Part shown: positions 44,631-55,041 of the stretch, piece after piece
Numbering within the stretch: the stretch's first letter is position 1
Layout of the letters: each line of letters opens with the position of its first letter
NCBI GenBank assembly: GCA_031308135.1
Contig: JAHLJT010008446.1
Location: 161,405,504-161,469,503, forward strand
Length of the DNA: 64,000 bases
Source of the DNA: Acheta domesticus
Taxonomy: Eukaryota > Arthropoda > Insecta > Orthoptera > Gryllidae
Reading direction: 5' to 3'
Translations under genes and position numbers: made by a program
Notes under the pieces: generated by a model
Told to the model about the DNA's origin: nothing
Database searches by the model: none
What the model saw: only the letters and a program-made list of their open reading frames with translations

Positions 44631-45470
44631 AGAGAAAGGGACTGAACAGCTACTTAACAAAGTAGGCAACCATATTAATGAACATCTAAACAAGGGGCAA
44701 GTAACTCTTGCATTGTATATAGATTATAGTAAAGCATTTGATACTGTTGACCATAAAATATTAATAGAAAAAATTGAATGAAATGGGACTCAATGCTTCT
44801 CTAAAGCTTTTTGAGAGTTACTTGTCGGACAGGAAGTTCATTGTGACACTTGGTAACGCAGAAAGTTCCTTTAAAAGTGTTAAATATGGGGTACCATAGG
44901 GAAGTCAATTGGGACCAGTTCTATTTATTATCTATGTGAGTAGCCTGTTCAGTAGAATTAAGATTTGTTAACCATATATGTCTACGGATGATGCAATACT
45001 GTTATATTCTCACAAAAACTTGAAGTTGTGCCAAGAAGTCTTACAAAACGAATTCAACTCTTTGCTAAAATCGTCATACAATAATAACCTTTTGTGAATC
45101 CAAGTAAAACTAAATTAATGTACTTCAGAACACCGTATATGCAAAATCAAAAGATTGAAGACTAAATTTCATGTGTATAAATGCCTAATTGAAGACCAAA
45201 CTGTACTGTGTAATTGTGCCAGACTAAACTTCACCACTGAATATAATTATCTGGGTGTAACTTTTGATCCACATCAAAATTCGAAAAGCATGCTAACATA
45301 GTATTTGACAAAATTAAAAGAATATCTGGCGGTCTCTATACTGCAAAAAATTATTTTAACAAGAGAATTATGCTTCATCTGTATAAACATTAGTAGAGTC
45401 TATTCCAAGATATGGTGTTAAGCTAAATGTACCAAAAAAACGTGTAGGAAAATTCAATAGATGGCAGGAC
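44631..45470 (+). pseudogene. LINE reverse transcriptase fragment, 5'-truncated
   Basis: Directly after the TTA tract the frame gives EKGTEQLLNKVGNHINEHL and VTLALYIDYSKAFDTVDHKI (first catalytic region). After a shift near 44780 follow LFESYLSDRKFIVTLGN, a stop in place of the Gln of VPQGSQLGP, PVLFIIYVSSLFSRI and STDDAILLYSH (DD pair retained), and later EYNYLGVTFDPHQNSKS. These are CR1/Jockey-type palm and thumb blocks. Multiple stops make it dead. It fades at about 45470. Confidence 0.8.
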
Positions 45471-45638
45471 TATCAGAAATAATTTACTTTACCGATAACG
45501 TCTGAACAAATGGTCCGATTTTTGATATGTAAACGGTATTTGACTCCTTTTTATAATAGAATTTACGCTACGAAGACCTTTTTTTCAAAAAACTAGCAGA
45601 AACTGAATTTTAAATTTTTTTCTCTTACTTTACCCCTC

Positions 45639-46654
45639 TTGAAGAGAACACAAGAACAATTAGAACCCAAATTGGAAGAATATCAAGCAGGATTCAGACC
45701 AAACAGGTCGTGCCCAGAAGAAATTGACAACCTCAAAACGATAGTCAAAATTCGATCACTCAGGCAAAAACCCCTAGTATGCACATTAGTAGATTTTAGA
45801 AAGACATACGACTCATTAGACAGGCCCTCATTATTCCAAATTTTAGAAGAAAGGGGATTAGCTTTCAAAATACGAGAACTTGTAAAACAAACACTAATTG
45901 GCGAGAAATCCAAAGTAAAATTCATGAAAGAATTCTCAGAACCTTTCGAAATTCAAACGGGTGTACGACAAGGCGATGGGCTCTCTTCCCTTCTGTTCAA
46001 TATCGTTCTAGACAAGGTTATGGAAGAATGGGAAAGAGAACTCAAGAAGCAAGGATTTTGGAAGCCAATTTCACTTGGCTTTCCGAAAACCAATCTCGTC
46101 ATACTCGCATTCGCAGACGATCTGGCGATATTAGCTGAAGATGAGGAGACAGCCATTAAGCAGCTCGAGATACTTAAAGAATGTGCTGAGAAAGTAGGGC
46201 TATAAATTTCATTCGAGAAAACTGAATTCATATGTTCAAGGACAGAAATCGCAAGTCTCAAAACGAAGTACGGTAGAATCAAAAGGTCACCATACTTTCA
46301 AGTACCTCGGAGAGTTCACTGAACCTACAGGACTTCAAAAAATCTCACAGCAAAATCGCCTCCAAAAAGTAAAGAAAGAATTAGGACTAGTTCAAAACAT
46401 CTACAACAAAAAATTCATGTCAAGACAAATCAAAATTCGACACTACAACTAAAACCAACAGTCCGGTATGCTAGCGAAACATTGTCTCTTAACAGAAAAT
46501 ACGAACTTGAAGAGAAAAAAAAGAAGAGAAAAAGATAATTAGCAAAATCCTAGGAGCAAGATATACAGAATAAAATCAGTCAAAACAGTAGAAAAGTTTT
46601 AAAAAAAAATTGAGTCTCTTGCTTAGGGTCTTCCATCGTTGGGGAGAATTCGCC

Positions 46655-46655
<1 letters not shown>
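45639..46655 (+). pseudogene. LINE reverse transcriptase, different clade, with (TAA)n tail
   Basis: The 188-codon frame 45639-46205 contains EEYQAGFRPNRSCPEEIDNL, VCTLVDFRKTYDSLDRPSLF, QTGVRQGDGLSSLLFNIVLD and LVILAFADDLAILAEDEE, the four main palm blocks with the catalytic ADD intact. A stop at 46203 is followed in frame by ISFEKTEFICSRTE; a shift then leads to RYASETLSLNRKYE near 46470. Sequence ends TTGGGGAGAATTCGCCTATAATAATAAT, so this LINE appears to carry its own (TAA)n 3' tail. The motif style (VRQGDGLSPLLFN, AFADDLA) is unlike the other LINEs here; the clade is not assigned. Confidence 0.8.

Positions 46656-46692
<37 letters not shown>
46656..46692. repeat. (TAA)n microsatellite between a LINE tail and the second Dong-like copy
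   Basis: About 11-12 TAA units, then AACAACAACA, then Dong-like sequence. Confidence 0.95.
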
Positions 46693-46695
<3 letters not shown>

Positions 46696-48314
46696 CAACA
46701 TTTCTTTTACATGGATGATCTTCAGATCATCCATCTTCAGATCATCCAGTGTTTGCTAAGAATGAAGCGATTCTCTCCCAAATGCTGTCTGTCGTGAATG
46801 ACTTTAGCAATGACATCTGCAAGAAGTTTGGTCTTCACAAGTGTGCAACAATCAATTTTCAAAGAGGCAAACTGACAACATTAGAGAGCATTGATATTGA
46901 TACGCACATACTGATTCAAGATCTTGAGCCAGGTAAAACTTATAAATATCTGGGCATTGAAGAATGTGAAACCATCTCAAACGACACAATGAAAGAGAGA
47001 ATTCGCAGACAGTATTACAGAAGAGTGAGACTGGTCCTGCAGTCCGCTCTGAATTCCAGGAATAAAATATCTGCAATAGGTAGTTTGGCGGTTCCTGTAG
47101 CCGAATACAGTTTTGGACTAGTGGACTGGACTGAGCAAGAAATTCGCAAAACAGGATCGAAAAAACAGAAAACGCTAACAATGCATCATGTCGCCCACCC
47201 TCGAGCTGATGTACATAGACTTTATATGTCACGTAAGGAAGGAGGAAGAGGCCTCAGACAAATTGAGGCCTCCTGGCACAACGCAATAGTCGGGTTGGGG
47301 AAGTATGTAGTCAGCCATCAAGATGGCCCTCTAATGATGCAGGTCATGAAATCTGACCGAAGAATGGGAAACAGAGGCATTGTTAGTGTAGCAAGAAGCA
47401 TTGCGAAGAAAATTAGGCAAGACACGCCGAATAACACAGACACTGAACTTCTGATGCTGCTAAACATGAAATGTGAGACACCAAAAATGTTAAAGAAATC
47501 GTAGAGAGACAAACCACTCCACGGACAATACCTAAAAAGAATGGACAAGGTGCAGATCAATAAAGATCAATCATTTATGTGGCTTAAAAGTGGAAGAATG
47601 AAGCCAGAATCGGAAGCAGTTCTTGTAGCTGCTCAAGATCAGGCGTTGAGATCATGACATTATGATAAAGCGGTTCTCAAAATTTCCCAAGATGATAAAT
47701 GCCGCATTTGCCAGGGGCAAGTAGAAACCATTGATCATATTGTCTCAGCTTGTCAAATCCTAGCAAAGACTGAATGAAAAGACATGACAGGGTGCGTAGC
47801 TACCTCCACTGGCAGATCTGTACCGCCCTCGAAGTTCCAAACACATGCCCCAAGTGGTACGAACACTCACCAAAACCGGTGACGTCTGTTGGATTATGTA
47901 CGATATTGTACGACCAACAAATTCAAACTGATCGCACGATAGCGGCAAATAAGCCGGATATAGTTATCCGGGATTTGGCGAAAAATTGTGTTTACTTGTC
48001 GATGTTGCTGTCAATGTTTCCTTGCGATCAAAACGTCGTTACGAAGGAGGCAGAGAAACGTCCTTAAATACAAGAGTTTGGAAATCGAGATCAGCCGAAT
48101 GTGGGGCGTAAAAGCACAGGTCGTACCGATAGTTATCGGAGCTCTGGGATTTGTTCCGCAAAATTTGAGTAAGAACTTGTCTAAACTCCCCGGTAATTCA
48201 AAAGACTGGGAAGTGCTACAAATTGCTTTATTTGGAACAGCCCACATTTTGCGCAAAGTATTGTAGAGGCACTGACAGTCACCGGATCTGCCCCTTAGGT
48301 AGCTGGTTGCAACC
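46693..48314 (+). pseudogene. Second Dong/R4-like copy, 5'-truncated
   Basis: The copy begins at the YMDD block of the reverse transcriptase (TTTTACATGGATGATCTTCAG, with a short local duplication CTTCAGATCATCC). The frame 46749-47504 gives NEAILSQMLSVVNDFSNDIC, EPGKTYKYLGIEECETISND, SALNSRNKISAIGSLAVPVA and VAHPRADVHRLYMSRKEGGR. A TAG at 47502 ends it; further pieces give the knuckle CRICQGQVETIDHIVSAC, KPDIVIRDLAKN, and after the shared shift VVPIVIGALGFVPQNLS (frame 47988-48266). It matches the copy at 40332-44503 throughout. It is interrupted after GCTGGTTGCAACC at 48314 and resumes at 51732. Confidence 0.9.
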
Positions 48315-48990
48315 AAAGAGTATTTCCTAGAGACGGCACTCAATGTTAAACGGAGAAGCCTTATTTGTCAGCATCGGGTTCGCCACATTGGTTTGTATTA
48401 CTTACTATTGGGCAAACGGACAGCCAATAGCGTAGAAGTAAGCGATAAATTTGAAATAAACCAGATACGCGGGAATTTTAAAATTTCACTCCCATATTCT
48501 GTCATTAATTTATCAAAAACTAGTCAATAATTTTTATTATTATCAGAAACTACACAAGGATTTTATGGGGAAAAAAGTCAAAATTAGGGCAGGGAAATCA
48601 AGTATTTATTGAGCGTATTAATATTACACTTTTTTAAAATTTCATTAGTGTTAACAATATTGTATTACACAAGGCAATAAACACAGTACACCAGCTGAAA
48701 TGCAACTTTACTTGCTTGTAGACATGCCAAATAAACTTGAATACTATGGAATACTGCATTATTACAGAGCATTACACATGAACAGTGTTGAAAAGAAACA
48801 AATGAAAACAATACCACACCTTTGCCCTGGTAAAACAAATAGTTATGATACAAATGCCATTTTATTTGGCGAGTAGGAAAGATAGCATCACAAGGCATGT
48901 CAGGTGCCCCAATCCTACAAGCAAAATAAAATCACTTTCACCATCAATTTTTAAACAGTATTACTGCCTTTGATTTTATTTTAATTCAAG

Positions 48991-49061
48991 TGTACAGATA
49001 ATGTAATTATGTACTATGTTACAGTTACTACTGCATAGTACATAATTACATTATCTGTACA
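48991..49061. repeat. Perfect 28-bp inverted repeat (stem-loop)
   Basis: TGTACAGATAATGTAATTAT with GTACTATG (48991-49018) is exactly complementary to 49034-49061, with a 15-base loop. A third partial copy (TAGTACATAATTACATTATC) follows at about 49078-49100 as a direct repeat. It lies downstream of the minus-strand gene, possibly in its 3' untranslated region. Confidence 0.85.
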
Positions 49062-50362
49062 TTATCATTACATTATTAGTACATAATTACATTATCTGTA
49101 CATTATCAGGTACTCCTGATTAAATCAAACAAAGTATTTTGTTTTCTATGTTGCTTTTATCAGAACATTTGAGCGTTGTCCCACTTCTAACACTAGTGAC
49201 AAAAATTGAACTTGTAGCATTCTATGCATACCTTGAAAGATCTGCTTTTACTAGTTGCAGTCTAAAAATTTTTTTTGCTAGTCAATAACTATTTGACAAA
49301 ATTAGTATATTTACCCATGTCCATCTCACACATGCACAGTTAGGGGCCTGGCTGTCCAAAGATGGGCTTAAATGAGAAACTACATTAACTTTTAAAACAT
49401 TATTTATGAAGAGTGGAATGTAACAGTCCCAACAAAGCTTGTACGCCATAATTTAAATCTGAAAATATATTATGAAAGTGCAAATATTTAATTGCAGTAA
49501 GAACCGAGCCTGGAACTTTCTGACAACTGGACATTTATTCTAACAACCGAGCTGTGAAATCCAACATTGCATTTATGACTCAAGATAATTCACAATTTAA
49601 TAGGGATCAGCATTCACATTAACAATATAATTGGCATGAAGATTAACAAAACACAATAATACACCAATTGTAGAATAAAAATTCAATCAAGACAGAGTTT
49701 GTCATGACAAACAATTATTGCCGGAACAGTAGAACATTGCATATGCAACTTATATCAATTCCAATAATAAAAACCAAGTAATAGGCACTAACAATAAAAA
49801 ATATTACAGAACACATATTAAGCCAAAAAGAAATCTTAAAATTTCATGAAAATAGGCTCTAAAACAGGGACTCAAAAATTTTGTATTCATAATTTCCAAA
49901 TAAATTGTCTTCACAGAGCAAGAGGGATTCCAAATTTGAGAAAATGACTTGTCTTTTACAGAATGAATTTCATCTTCAAATAAAATTAAATTTTATTAGA
50001 ACTTTCCAAATTAGATGTGGAAAATATGGTTTATGTAGCATCCAAATGACAGAATACCCATTGATCTTAAAACTCTCATTATTCGTATCACTACAAACTG
50101 TCTGTGTAAAAGAGGTATGAGCAGAAATTTTGTGCAGAATGAAGAAAGTCATTCACTGAACATTACAATTATTCTTTAAAATTAGCTCTCTGAGTACTGA
50201 CTCTCCAAAGAGAACCTAAAGTTACAAACAAAATGATCTCTCCTAGTCAATTGACATTATTGGAGCATATTTTTAACATTAAGAAGTAATAGACTACTAT
50301 TATTTTCACATTTATGAATATTTTCCATGGTTTTTAACTGCAAAATATTAAGCAATAACTTT

Positions 50363-51317
50363 TCACATATTCTTCATACCAGAGTGCCGGCACACCAATC
50401 TGATATCACTAATAAAGTGACGCGAATGCATTGAAGTCACAGATTCATCTTCCTGAATGACTTCAGCACCTGTAATCACCAACCACAAAAATATTTGTTT
50501 TTTTATTTACTCTAATTCACACTCAATTGGTACAAATAACTGTATATTCAACGGAAAAACTTACCATGAGAACTATCCACAACAACATTAGTTGACACCT
50601 TTCATGGGTGAAAAAGATCTGAAAATAGAGACAAATATGAATTTTCCCCACCTTTAAAACATGCAACAAAGTGATAATTGAGTTGCTTAAAGATTATAGC
50701 AAACACTTACCATGAACAAGGCTAGCATATGCATCTGCCGCACTTCATGTAGCAGCACACTGAATGGCAGAGCCACCTGTATTCATCAACAACGAATTAT
50801 TACCTTATTTTATACCAGTACATTTCACTTTCAATAGCATGCTTCTATTTCACGCACATAAAGAAACTTACCATTTTCAGTTTCAGTTGCTGCCTGAGTA
50901 CAAAGACCTGAAAATTAAAAAATACTGGTAAGAAAGACTTCCATCGAACTATTGTGTAATTAAAATTAATCCCACAAAAACAAATTGTATCCCCCTTTTG
51001 CAATCTCAAACACATCTGTCCTATTTGAAGTTCTATTGTCTGTTGACAATTGAACTTCAGATGAACTTCAAATTTATTTTTTTAAGTTTTTTTTAAAATT
51101 GCTTACCGATTACACCCATTGGTATTGTGGGTGTCACCTCTGTTGGTTCAAACAAGGGATCTGCAAGTGAACATGACCATTAAAAATATTTCAAAATTTA
51201 CAATGAAATTATTTGAATGCTCTTTCAAGGTAAATACATACCATGAATTATCACACTTATTGTTCGCCAATCTCTATTATTCAGGAATTTTCTTGACCAT
51301 ATTTTTGACGAACACAT
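50363..51317 (-). CDS. Undescribed multi-exon gene of small phase-1 exons
   Basis: I do not recognise the product. On the minus strand: exon 1 51317-51242 (starts ATG, MCSSKIWSRKFLNNRDW, in-frame TAA just upstream), exon 2 51160-51107 (LFEPTEVTPTIPMGV), exon 3 50907-50872 (LCTQAATETEN), exon 4 50776-50711, exon 5 50618-50565, exon 6 50469-50363 (AEVIQEDESVTSMHSRHFIS, ends CGGCACTCTGGTATGAAGAA then ATG TGA). Every junction has AG at the acceptor and GTATGT or GTAAG(T/C) at the donor, with pyrimidine-rich acceptors. Every internal exon is a multiple of three (54, 36, 66, 54) and all introns are phase 1, splitting a G|GN codon. Exons 4 and 5 each hold one in-frame TGA; omitting both leaves an open 90-residue frame. 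It may be a transposon-borne gene, a captured host fragment, or a decaying gene. Confidence 0.55.
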
Positions 51318-51319
51318 TT

Positions 51320-51719
51320 GTAGCACAACAGTCAATTAAAACACAATTACGAACACATTTGAAGCACAAAAGCAGCTGTAAATTAAAAATTTCTTGAATT
51401 CACTGATATATTCTTTGATAGCACCCGTAAATGGCCCCACAAACAGCACGAAACTCCACAACACAGTCTCACAGATACTCTTTGGGCACGAAGCTGCCAC
51501 GCCGGGCGAACGTTGAAGCAATCCAACGGTAATTCAACCGGCGCCGACCCGGAGAGCTTTGAAAATGAGTAGTTCTCCGATATACCGCTAGAGCGAGTTC
51601 GTGTAGTACAATTGTATATGGCGGTGCTCTGAGACAGAGGGAGAGGGGGAGAGAGCTCTGATTGGCTACTGTATTGGATTTGAATAAGGAATTTCTCCAG
51701 CCTATCTAGTGGCACACCA
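51320..51719 (-). other. Probable 5' leader and promoter region of the multi-exon gene
   Basis: GC-richer sequence upstream of the exon-1 ATG. A 61-codon upstream frame (51521-51336, MLQRSPGVAASCPK) ends just before the main ATG and could be a uORF or an alternative coding start. A duplicated CGAACACATTTG(T/A)AGCACAA lies at about 51308-51330 and 51351-51370. No TATA box is evident. Confidence 0.35.
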
Positions 51720-51731
51720 CTGGTTGCAACC

Positions 51732-51806
51732 TGGAGTAGATGTTATATTAAGCCGACTCATAACATCTTTAGTCGTGATGTAGTGGAATAATAATAATAA
51801 TAGTAG
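51732..51806 (+). mobile_element. 3' end of the second Dong-like copy with (AAT)n
   Basis: TGGAGTAGATGTTATATTAAG, CCGACTCATAACATC and GTCGTGATGTAGTGG match the 3' end of the first copy (reverse of 40332-40395), then (AAT)5 from 51787. This shows that the copy split at 48314 originally continued here. Confidence 0.9.
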
Positions 51807-53316
51807 GATAACGCATCAGGGAAACCTTTCAATATAAACGGGGGAAACAATTAGAACCATTCCATATTTTAGGCTTCAGGTTTATTATAGCAAAATAAAG
51901 CTTCATCATAATTGATATTTTTGTTGATAATTGAGTACACTCCCATAACAGAGGAATAAAGAGTATGACCATTGATTAGTCCATGACAAGGATAATTAGG
52001 AAGTATAAAGTGGAAAAGACAATAGTAATATTCTCATCACTATTTAATGGATTATTTTTAAAAGTCATTGCATGGGATATTCTTAAATATTTGTTATTTG
52101 TGTATTTAATATTGTTGCAAAATATCTTAGGATTATAGTATGTATAACGTAGGGTTATGGTGTTTGTTGTGTATTTTATTGTCATTTTTAACTCTTCCTT
52201 ACACGTGATTTGATATTACTCAATAAAGGTTTGGATAACTTAATATAAACCTGTTGACCTAACTCTACCCTACTAGTGATTGTATATGACTGTTAGGTAT
52301 AGTGAAAATTATAGACACCTTATGGCCAAATATAATACTGTAATTTATGGATTTCTCTTTAGTGAATGTTTGTAATTCATTACTCTGAGAGAAAATATTG
52401 AAAACATAAAATGAAGTCTGTGTTAGCCAAAACTTGATTTTAATAAATATTTTACGACAATATTAAAAAAATATTTTAAAACAATTTATTTAATATTTCC
52501 TAGTTTATATAGTGCGTAATATTTGAGTTCAACATACAAGATATTTCATTGTAAATAGTATATGTAATTCTTTGCCGGAGTCACATGTTTCCTAAACAGT
52601 GTTTACAGAATTGTTAATTAAGTTGGTTAATTTGTGAGAGACTTAAATATTTTAATGCTTAAGAAACGTTGATATTGTTGATAAGGCAATGTATGATGAA
52701 TGAGAGAGTAAGTATTTGGTATTTCCGAGCGCGTCAATTGCCTTGGCCATCAGAACTGTGAGTGCGGAGCATGTTAGAGTCGGACGATGGCGGCGTTTGT
52801 CCCCCATTGAAACATGAGAACCGGCGTCGCTGCAAGAGAGGCAAGGCACTCAGAAGCTCGGCTCCGATCTAGTGAAAGGGGGGTGGTGCGCTTAAAATTG
52901 CAGCGGGCAGCCGCGACCAGCTAGGCCCGAATACTTGTATTTGAGCAGCCCCGTGGAGAACACGGAAGTGGAAGCTTATGTGAGTAACAGGGCGAGGAAC
53001 CCGTAAGGAAAATGCAGGGAAGATTGCAAGCGTTCCGTGAACTCTTTGTTATGATACGTCTCCTGTACTCGAACTGATATTGACAGACACGCAAATTTAC
53101 CGAACAGAGAAAACGGTTGCTAGATTATCCATACAGTTTTCAATCATTTGAGTGAATTCTGAGACCTTAACGAGCTTCGAAACCATCCCATTTTAAAAAC
53201 TGAACATTATTCTAGCCGTTCTGGGATACCAGGAAGCTCTTCCCACTTCAGAATTGCAAAAATTGGAAATTGTTTATAAATTTGCAAAATATTTAATTGA
53301 CTTCCCTAAATTGCTT
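51807..53316. other. AT-rich, with a GC-rich patch
   Basis: 51807-52640 is AT-rich with no feature. 52700-53000 is GC-rich (CGGACGATGGCGGCG and a GCTTAT|GTGAGTAACA donor-like site at about 52976) and could be a non-coding first exon, but no continuation is visible. 53000-53316 has nothing recognisable. Confidence 0.3.
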
Positions 53317-53320
53317 TTAA

Positions 53321-54302
53321 TCCGGCAGGAAGTGGGAACGTTGGGTCTGTTACATTCAGTGACATATTTGAAGATGTGTATCATATGAACGAATTGAATT
53401 CTAAACTTATCCACCAGTCTACCTTCAAACTGAATCTTTTTGAACTGATGACGATTATTAGTTTGAGTTTATCACAAAAATGTGGTGTGCTATTCCTCCT
53501 CAGAAGTTGTTGATGGGTCCCTCAGACGCAACGTTCCCGTTTACGTGACATTTTTACAACTTGGCCCACCAATGTAACAGTTATTTAATGTATTATATCC
53601 GAAAGATATTGAATTAATAAACAAGCTTGTAGAAAATGATCGATTATCAAGTGATGATGAAGCTCCTGATTCATCATTTGAACTAGAAATTTCTTTTTCA
53701 GAATTCAGATTCTGAACACGAAATTGAAGGTGCTGAACCTGAGAATCAGGAAATAGAACCTGAATATTTGGTATGTAGTGTATTTATTTATTTGCAGTCA
53801 CATTTTCATCATCGTCAAAGTCGATATTTTAGGGTTAAGCAATGCAAATTATTTTAAATTTTTGCAGGCTAGAAAACACTTACTCGGTTAGGTTAAAAAA
53901 CAAAACAAAATGGTCGAAAATCGTATTGTAAAAAACGCTTCTATAAAATATTAACTAAATTATATAAAACATTACTATATAATATGCTTCAAAGATGCTT
54001 GTTTAAGACATGTAGACATATTTTGTTAATATTGCAGTTATTAATTTAATACTACATTTTCTTTCCTTTGTTTGATCCTCGTTCACATTCAGTTTTATTT
54101 TTTGTTCTCTATTCTGACACTTTTAAAACCTTAGGTTATATTTAGTGCTTTATATTGGAACTATAATTTTTTTCTATCTTTTACTTCATAATAAAACATT
54201 TGTATAATAGATTAGCGCTTTAAATAGCCTGTAATAACTAGCGGGTCTATTAGACACAACGTTCCCAATAACGTGAGGATTTTTCACGTTTCTGCCGCCG
54301 GG
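53321..54302 (+). mobile_element. piggyBac-like element with transposase N-terminal remnant
   Basis: Flanked by TTAA (53317-53320 and 54303-54306). Left end TCCGGCAGGAAGTGGGAACGTT; right end, on the opposite strand, CCCGGCGGCAGAAACG... then TTGGGAACGTTGTGTCTAA; the GGGAACGTT(G)G(T)GTCT block is inverted between the ends and repeated directly near 53520. The plus strand at 53590-53760 encodes an acidic stretch (NDRLSSDDEAPDSSFELE, then after a shift SDSEHEIEGAEPENQ) like the acidic N termini of piggyBac transposases. The catalytic domain is missing. Confidence 0.6.
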
Positions 54303-54306
54303 TTAA

Positions 54307-54777
54307 ATGAGGTGCAAAATTCCGCAATCCGATGAACACTGACACCTTTCGTTTACGAGATACATAATTGTTTATAAGAAATAAGCATTTCATGCCAACT
54401 CGCATTTCATTGTGTCACCGTCTTTACCTTCTTTCCCTTCGAAGTAGAACGAATAAATTCGAGTGACCTACCTAATGACACTCGATTTGTGATTACTTCT
54501 CACCTAATCCCACTACTCTCTATGCGAGCTATTAATAACTACACACACATTAGGGTCTGGTTCGTCAAAGACCTACTCTAATTATAATAAAACTAAATAT
54601 TCCTTAAAAGAAGTAGTAGTTTCTATTTCAAATTCTTCAATTACAAAAAATACACTAAAACAAAACAATACAATCCTGAAAAAAAAATATCTAAAATAGA
54701 AATACACTTATACACACGAAAATTACCTTGCAATAATACTGATAACTAAAGTATTAAAAATTATAAGACTATGTGAT
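54307..54777. other. AT-rich, no feature
   Basis: No gene or repeat recognised. Confidence 0.35.
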
Positions 54778-55041
54778 TACAGTCAGTGTCAAAAGTATTC
54801 GTACACCCAGTCGTGTTTCAAGAAAACGCCAGTAATTTGGTCGATAAACAAGAAAAATAAATTGTAGGAACTTAACGTTCTTCCCAAATCACTTTTATTG
54901 CACAAACACACACAAAAATTACAGTAAAAAATATTTCACTTCCAAAAACTAGACAAAAATAAAAATAAAGCACTTTTCCCTCGCGACAAAAGTATTCGTA
55001 CACTGCACATATTTCCTGTAATATCTACTCTAAATAAATCC

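Larger units (their letters stand above)
48315..51719. mobile_element. 3.4-kb insertion inside the Dong-like 3' end, with flanking direct repeat
   Basis: Left flank ...AGCTGGTTGCAACC (48314) and right flank CTGGTTGCAACCTGGAGTAGATG (from 51720) share CTGGTTGCAACC. The intact copy reads CTGGTGGGAACCTGGAGTAGAT, so exactly one copy of the 12 bases is native and the other is a target duplication. The insert begins AAAGAGTATTTCC and ends GGCACACCAC. I see no convincing terminal inverted repeats and no poly-A. It carries a multi-exon gene on the minus strand and a perfect 28-bp inverted repeat at 48991-49061. The mobile class is unknown. Confidence 0.7.

Noticed and set aside
44388..44781. Poly-isoleucine frames on both strands
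   Set aside because: Translation of the (TTA)n tract; only the part after 44631 on the plus strand is real coding remnant.
48315..48660. Continuation of the Dong-like coding region past 48314
   Set aside because: Homology to the first copy stops exactly at the direct repeat and resumes at 51732, so this is inserted sequence.
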